Shown: piece by piece, positions 57,891 to 64,000 of the stretch | Numbering within the stretch: position 1 is the first letter of the stretch | Layout of the letters: each line of letters begins with the position of its first letter | Source: Dermanyssus gallinae | Taxonomy: Eukaryota > Arthropoda > Arachnida > Mesostigmata > Dermanyssidae | NCBI GenBank assembly: GCA_003439945.1 | Contig: QVRM01003916.1 | Span: 1-64,000 of the forward strand | DNA length: 64,000 bases | Direction: 5' to 3' | Position numbers and translations under genes: made by a program | The notes under the pieces: model-generated | The model's database searches: none | What the model was told of the DNA's origin: nothing | The model's input: only the letters and a program-made list of their open reading frames with translations

Positions 57891-58257
57891 GCAGGACCCC
57901 TGCAAGTAGAGCTACGACGTTACGACGTACTGTCTGATCGACCAAGCAGCGATCATCTACAACAAGTTCCCCTCTATCATATTCCTTTTCTCGGCATGCC
58001 CCAGCGATGCCATCTGTCGTACTACGACTAGGCATCACTAGAAGCAACCGCATCAGCAACAGAAGCACCCGACGACGCGGGCAGACGTCAGACAGATCGG
58101 CAGCGAAAGAGACTGATGGAAGAAACTCGTTGATACCATCACCACCACCACGACCACCATCACCACCACCATCATCAAACACTTGCGCCAATTGAGTTTT
58201 GCTCTGCTAAGTAGGGAGATAGGGAAGTGTTTGCCGGCGCCGCAGGCACCTTTGGCT

Positions 58258-58432
58258 ACGTTGTTGTTGTTGTTGTTGTTGTTGTCGTCGTTGGTGTTGC
58301 TGTTGTTGTCGTTGTTGGTGCTGTTGTTGCTGTTGTTGTTCTTGTTGCTGTTGTCGTTGTTGGTGCTGTGCTTGTTGGTGCTGTTGCTGTTGTTGTCGTC
58401 GTCGTCGTCGTTGTTGTTGTTGTTGCAGCGGC
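58258..58432. repeat. TTG/GTC array
   Basis: GTT blocks with GTC and GCT interruptions. GTTGGTGCTGTTGCTG-like words recur. Confidence 0.9.
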
Positions 58433-59207
58433 GTTGGCAGCTCGATTCAGCTTGTCAACGTGCCGAATTCTACGTACGTACAGAGAAGTGCGTCACAAGG
58501 CAAAGGCGCAAGGAACAGCAGCAGCAGCATCATCAACAACATGAGCAGCAGCAGCAACAGCAGCAGCAGCTGCAAAACTTGAAGGCAATTGACTATTGGC
58601 GGCACCGCTGAAGCTGAAGCCGCCTCGGTAACTACTGCTAGAACCGCTTCCATCCTTGTCAGCGTTTTCGCCGTTGCCGTTGCTGCTGCTGCTGCTGCTG
58701 CCGCCGCCGGTAATGAAAGGTGAGATGATTTGATGATAGAGCGCGATCTCTCCAGTGAGTCTGTTCGCTACGGGTATCGTCCCTAGAGTATATCGTGATG
58801 GCGGCGGCGGCGGCGGCGGCGTCTCCAGCAGCGCGACAAGCGCCTATGTATGCGACGTCCCTCCCCCATCGTCGCTGATGTTGGATCAGCTGCTGCACCC
58901 GCCTCGACAACGGCACCCCCCCCCCTCCGATTCACAGGAGCCGACTAGCTCCGTGCGGCAGCTCCGTGCCTGGGCCTCTCAACAAGAAAAGGGGTCGCGA
59001 GGAAACTTGCCCTACACATCAACGCCCACCCGCCCCGTGCACGACCCGCTCAGCCGTCAGCAGCTGCCATCTTGCCAATCGCCACTGCGTCGCTGTCGTC
59101 GTCGTCGTCGTCGTCAAAGAAAGCCTTCGAATCTTCCCTTTTTCTGTTTTCCCTCCTGCTGCTGTTTCTGCTCTCCTCTTTCTGCTTCCTGCTGCTTTTC
59201 CTTTTCT

Positions 59208-59240
<33 letters not shown>

Positions 59241-59440
59241 CTCTTCCTCGGCCTTTTCATCTCCGCCTCCCGCTTCCATCACCCCCCCCCCCCATTGTTA
59301 GTTGACGAGATAGAGGGCCATTGGGAAGTGGCTGACGGCGGGGGCAGCAATGCCGGTAACGGGCGTCACCGCCGCCACCCCCACCCCCTGGGAGTGGCGG
59401 TGGGAACGCGATCGATTGAACTGACTCGTCTTCGATAGCG
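58433..59440 (+). other. GC-rich low-complexity region with long open frame
   Basis: CAG/ATC (58519-58572), CTG/CCG (58680-58708), GGC (58799-58820), GTC (59092-59116), (CT)n (59205-59232) and a C12 run (59281-59292). A 227-codon plus frame (58755-59438) includes less repetitive stretches such as LMLDQLLHPPRQRHPPPSDS and EPTSSVRQLRAWASQQEKGS, which could be an exon, but no ATG or splice support was found. Confidence 0.2.
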
Positions 59441-60622
59441 TCTGGTGGCTTGCTGCTGGCTTGCATCGAGCAAACGGGGGCCCACGGACAAGAGCCCCAT
59501 TGCCGAGACTGGGAGAAGCAGCACTTGGGCATCTGATGCCATCGATGGCGCGACAATTCGATTCCCGGATAGGACCATTACTGCCAGTAGGGCACTGTGC
59601 GCTGTTGTCGGTGCTCTTGTTGTTGTTGCCGTTGTGGTTCTTGCTGTAGTTGTTGTTGTTGTTGTTGTTGTCGTCTTCGTCTTCCAGGCAGGCATGCCAG
59701 AGAGATTCTAGTCAAATAGATAGATACCCCCACAGCACACTGGCAACGCCAACATCGCTGTCACTGACGTATCGGTATCGCCGTATTCCCAAAAGGCATC
59801 GCCCGAAGCTTTTAGGACTCTAGGCGCGTTCATTTTGTCAAACGTGCCGCGGCGAACGGGAAAAGAGAGAGCGCGAGATCGGAAGATCGAAAAGGCGATC
59901 GAGAGAGAGAACAAATGGGGAAAGCATTTGCTACTCAATTGGGAAAAGCGAACGGGAAATGGGAGACGGACAATCTAGAAGGTCTTGAACTCCAAACCAA
60001 CCCGGTAGGTGTTCCTAAGTTCCAAGTTTGCTAAAACCTGGACGACCTTTAGATCGTCTCGGCGTATTTTTATATAATGTGTGCGTCGACGGTGACAAAT
60101 AGGGGAGATAACCGGCCACTCCGACACGAATAATCGGGGACTCTCTCTCTCTCGATCTCCCTCTCTCTCTATATATATATATTTATCGCTTTAATAAAAA
60201 AAATATGCTAAACCCACAAGATGTACATGCACATGCACTATGTGCCAATTTTAAATTAGAAAATATTGTAATTACAAGATTAAATACCATGGATTTGTCG
60301 GGTCATACTCCAAGGCAACGATGCAACGACACCGCATTTCTTTCAAGATAAGTTGGTAGTAGTCTGCAGACTAAATAACGTCAACGCAATCTTACGTTGA
60401 GATCGTTCTAAGTGCAACAAGAGTTTACGGCAAATTTTGCTTAAGTCGAACATTTTCCTTACCACATTGACGTTCAAAAGTGGCTTTTGTTTTGTACATT
60501 GTTTCCACATTTTCCAATTTAGTCTTTAATTTCGGATTCCCAACCGCGGACGCACATGTCGTAAGAAGACAAATATATGCAGTGCTTGTCACTTATTCCA
60601 AAAATTGGCCCTCAATGCTGTA
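59441..60622. other. Unique DNA with TTG run and CT-TA compound
   Basis: GTT triplets at 59606-59680 and (CT)n followed by (TA)n at 60139-60183. No gene is supported. Confidence 0.4.
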
Positions 60623-60982
60623 TCAATGACAATGGTTTATATGTTCAACATGGCCGAAGTGCATGGCGACACATTTATCAATTGAAAGTTTCATTGGCCC
60701 ATGTAAGCTAGGTTGATTTGGTGATACATGGCAGGGGCCCCATCTCCAGCCACTCTCAACAGGCCGATACTCTACAAAAGCCCTGGTAGCATAAGCCATT
60801 GTTTCAGCACCTATCTGGCGAAACCCAACAGTTACGTTAACAATCTCTCTAGAGTCCCTCCCTGCCAATTTTACTGAGACCCTGGATAGTATCGATGCTG
60901 CTGAATTGCATTCTACGTAGTTTATAGCAGAACAAATGTTATATTGAAGATAGTTCCTAAGAAATGAAATTCTTTGCAATTC
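60623..60982 (-). other. Minus-strand open frame, 119 codons (hypothetical)
   Basis: It is bounded by an in-frame TAG upstream (60983-60985) and TGA downstream. It contains RDSREIVNVTVGFRQIGAET and ESGWRWGPCHVSPNQPSLHG. There is no ATG near its start, so it would have to be an internal exon. Its length is only mildly above chance. Confidence 0.15.
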
Positions 60983-61327
60983 CTATTTTTTGGCTTCTAC
61001 GTTTAATTACCCATTCTCACCTCCTTGTTCCATTAAAAAAATAATTTTTTGGCCAATTTTTACTGGGTCTCAGAGTTTGTTAGATAAATTCTGGGAGATC
61101 CTCTCTATATATATATATTGGGTTAGATAACCTATGACTACACGTTCGCGTGGAGACAACAATAAACATATAACATTTTGATAAGTAGAAAATTATATAT
61201 ATATATATATAACCTTTTTGGTTTGGGAAGTTTTAGGGAATGCATTATGCACACGCTAGCTAGCAGTGATCAGAGTGGAAGCAAAGGTCCACTAAACCCC
61301 GGATTAGTCCATACACATATCTAATAA

Positions 61328-61352
61328 GTTCCGACCCAGAAGTGTCGGAACT
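61328..61352. repeat. Short hairpin
   Basis: AGTTCCGAC, short loop, GTCGGAACT; perfect 9-bp arms. Confidence 0.6.
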
Positions 61353-61486
61353 ACTAGACATTTCTTTGACGATGTATTATATTTATGCAATACCTATAAT
61401 ATATATTCAGAATATATATTATGTATGATACGAGTATGTCATAAAGTCACTTTTATTACACAAATTAATAGATGCAATTAGGCTGT

Positions 61487-61487
<1 letters not shown>

Positions 61488-61527
<40 letters not shown>
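61488..61527. repeat. (TA)n tract
   Basis: Uninterrupted TA dinucleotides, about 38 bp. Confidence 0.95.
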
Positions 61528-61530
<3 letters not shown>

Positions 61531-61658
61531 AACCACATGTATATGTATGTGCCCCTTCTAAAAAACATCATCACATATGGAGGATTATAGAGAAAAGACT
61601 GCCGTGGCTGCTCGTTCTGCGAATGACGTCTGGCAGGCAAAGTTCCCGATGTACTTGT

Positions 61659-62030
61659 CTACGTGCGGATAACGGCAAACACCCGTTGTTGCTGCTGCTG
61701 TATAATACAGCAGAGCCCTCTCCATCTTCGGCAAACTGTTTCTGTCAGCTTGGCCGAGCCCATCTTGGCTTTAACAACAGCCCGAACTCGGGCTTGCCTG
61801 GCTGAGACAGTCGCTTTTACCAGCTCCTCTGCCTCTGCCTGGCCATACTTCCTATCTCGTAATTTCGCCTCTATTTCTCGTTTTTGCCTATAGGTTGGCC
61901 GTTTAGCAGACGTAAGATCATGACGGACACTCTTACTCGGCTTTAAATACCCGCTTTCAAATGCTGTATTGGTCGTCTGGACTTGACGCATGTTAAGACG
62001 GTCAAGTGTGCCCTCGAGTGTTATGCACGC
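61659..62030 (-). CDS. Minus-strand charged ORF (hypothetical exon or small gene)
   Basis: Open for 123 codons, with an ATG at 61991 giving 110 residues. The chain is Lys/Arg/Glu/Ala-rich and looks helical (QKREIEAKLRDRKYGQAEAE, then ELVKATVSARQARVRAVVKA), ending with a short Gln run from a CTG repeat and then VFAVIRT. An AATAAA on the minus strand lies near 61452-61458, about 200 bp past the stop. Composition is more protein-like than most ORFs here, but no family is recognised and the opposite strand is open for 76 codons. Confidence 0.3.
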   Translation of the reverse strand, partial: ACITLEGTLDRLNMRQVQTTNTAFESGYLKPSKSVRHDLTSAKRPTYRQKREIEAKLRDRKYGQAEAEELVKATVSARQARVRAVVKAKMGSAKLTETVCRRWRGLCCIIQQQQQRVFAVIRT

Positions 62031-62220
62031 TTACTTAAGCATTGCACTATATTGACCTTCTGCAGATCAATTCGATCTTTCCAGCGAGTTCAGTGTCTAC
62101 TTATGCAGACAAGTACAAGCACAAACAACATATGTATACATATATGAATGGTAAATGTAAGCAGGTGTCTGGCACCTTGTCTAGATAGTCGACATCAATA
62201 ATGTCTGAAAAAAAAATTAG

Positions 62221-62237
62221 ATATATATATATATATA
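62221..62237. repeat. Short (TA)n
   Basis: TA dinucleotides following an A-run. Confidence 0.9.
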
Positions 62238-62352
62238 ATGTTTTTACCAAAATGTATTGCAGGACTTAGAACAATCAATAATATGCTCGCCTGGCGTGTA
62301 GCCAGAGAATCGCACAACAAGGCGGCTTCGTGGGCGTCATTGTCTACCTAGT

Positions 62353-62564
62353 CTCCTTCCCACCCTTTCTTCGGTAAATAAAGGCGCTTTCTACTATATT
62401 CTATAATATAAAGCCTATAGTGTTATTCACACACACACTTCAATTGATTATTATCAATGTTTAGTACATATATAGACGCATTTCACTACGTGACATAGAT
62501 ATATATGCCCTTTGACCGTATAATTAGCCTCCTTCCCACCCTTTATTCGGTAAGAGCGCTTTCT
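62353..62564. repeat. Direct repeat pair, about 38 bp
   Basis: CTCCTTCCCACCCTTT, then TTCGGTAA and GCGCTTTCTA, occur at 62353-62392 and 62529-62564, about 176 bp apart with small indels. Confidence 0.85.
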
Positions 62565-62575
62565 ATTCTAAAAAC

Positions 62576-63401
<826 letters not shown>

Positions 63402-63482
<81 letters not shown>
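63402..63482. repeat. (TA)n tract
   Basis: About 80 bp of uninterrupted TA. Confidence 0.95.
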
Positions 63483-63484
<2 letters not shown>

Positions 63485-64000
63485 TGTTGTAGTTGTTCTA
63501 TATTATGACAAATATTATCTGCAGTACAATTATTTATTTTCTCTCTGACCTATGGACACCGTATCAGGTAATTTATCCCGTCAGTAACCTGTAAAGCGAT
63601 AAGAGTATCACCAATAATAGGATTTGTTATTGTTTTTTTTTCACTGCGTGCTATCTAGTCGCATTTTCCCAGAATCAAATATTGCGCCAAGTTGTGTGGT
63701 TGCCCTTAGTTGCAAGCTTAGAATGAAATATTTTAGAATATCAGGATCTATCAGCTTAGAATAACATATTTTTGCCCTTACGATCGAGTGAATGCATGGG
63801 TTGTACACTCAGCGAGCATTTTTATTGCTGGCTGCAAGGCTTTCACTGCATACGTTCGAAGTGTTTGTTATTTGATCGTTGAACCGATACTTCTTAGCGC
63901 TTGTAACGCTGACACGATTTGGCCTTCTGAGGGATCGTGTTGCCTGCTACAGTGCACCATTTGGGACAATTGCTTCTTATGGGATTTTATTTGGGGTAGT
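63483..64000. other. Unique stretch to window end
   Basis: AT-rich unique DNA with no ORF, repeat or RNA gene recognised. Confidence 0.4.

Overview
This is eukaryotic nuclear DNA, not prokaryotic. It has no operons or dense long ORFs, and it is full of (TA)n, CAA/TTG, CGA/GTC, CT/GA and poly-C/G simple repeats. It also carries tRNA-derived SINEs and one decayed mariner-type transposon. CpG is not visibly depleted, and microsatellites plus Pol III SINEs are abundant. This suggests an arthropod with little CpG methylation; a mite or related chelicerate is my best guess, but nothing in the window settles the species. Most long open frames are stop-free passages through trinucleotide repeats and should not be read as genes.

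Layout. 1-3100: a plausible two-exon gene for a small secreted peptide precursor (exons 342-450 and 2899-3062). 3200-8900: CpG-rich and triplet-repeat DNA. 9000-12650: mostly unique DNA with two SINE-like units. 12700-20900: E-boxes, a SINE-A/SINE-C pair, then about 6 kb of CAA/TTG/CAC arrays. 20900-23150: two SINE-B copies and two minisatellites. 23400-30200: triplet arrays, a (TA)n-linked satellite and (TA)n-centred palindromes. 30200-31610: mariner fossil with TIR-like ends. 31700-36800: mostly unique, with a second SINE-C and a perfect 41-bp palindrome. 37200-37320: a G-quadruplex motif, a TATAAAA box, an ATG and a splice donor that look like a core promoter. 38400-43900: a degenerate SINE head, the longest (GTT)n array and a candidate first exon encoding MGCK. 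44000-52400: quiet, with a second SINE-A. 52400-59700: GC-rich and repeat-rich, with hairpins, a minisatellite and small GC-rich ORFs. 59700-64000: AT-rich, with one charged minus-strand ORF (61659-62030) and long (TA)n tracts.

Coding calls are exon-level hypotheses built from start context, in-frame upstream stops, splice signals, phase and poly(A) signals read by eye. Transcript data or homology searches would decide them. The best supported features are the repeats, the three SINE families present in two copies each, and the mariner remnant.
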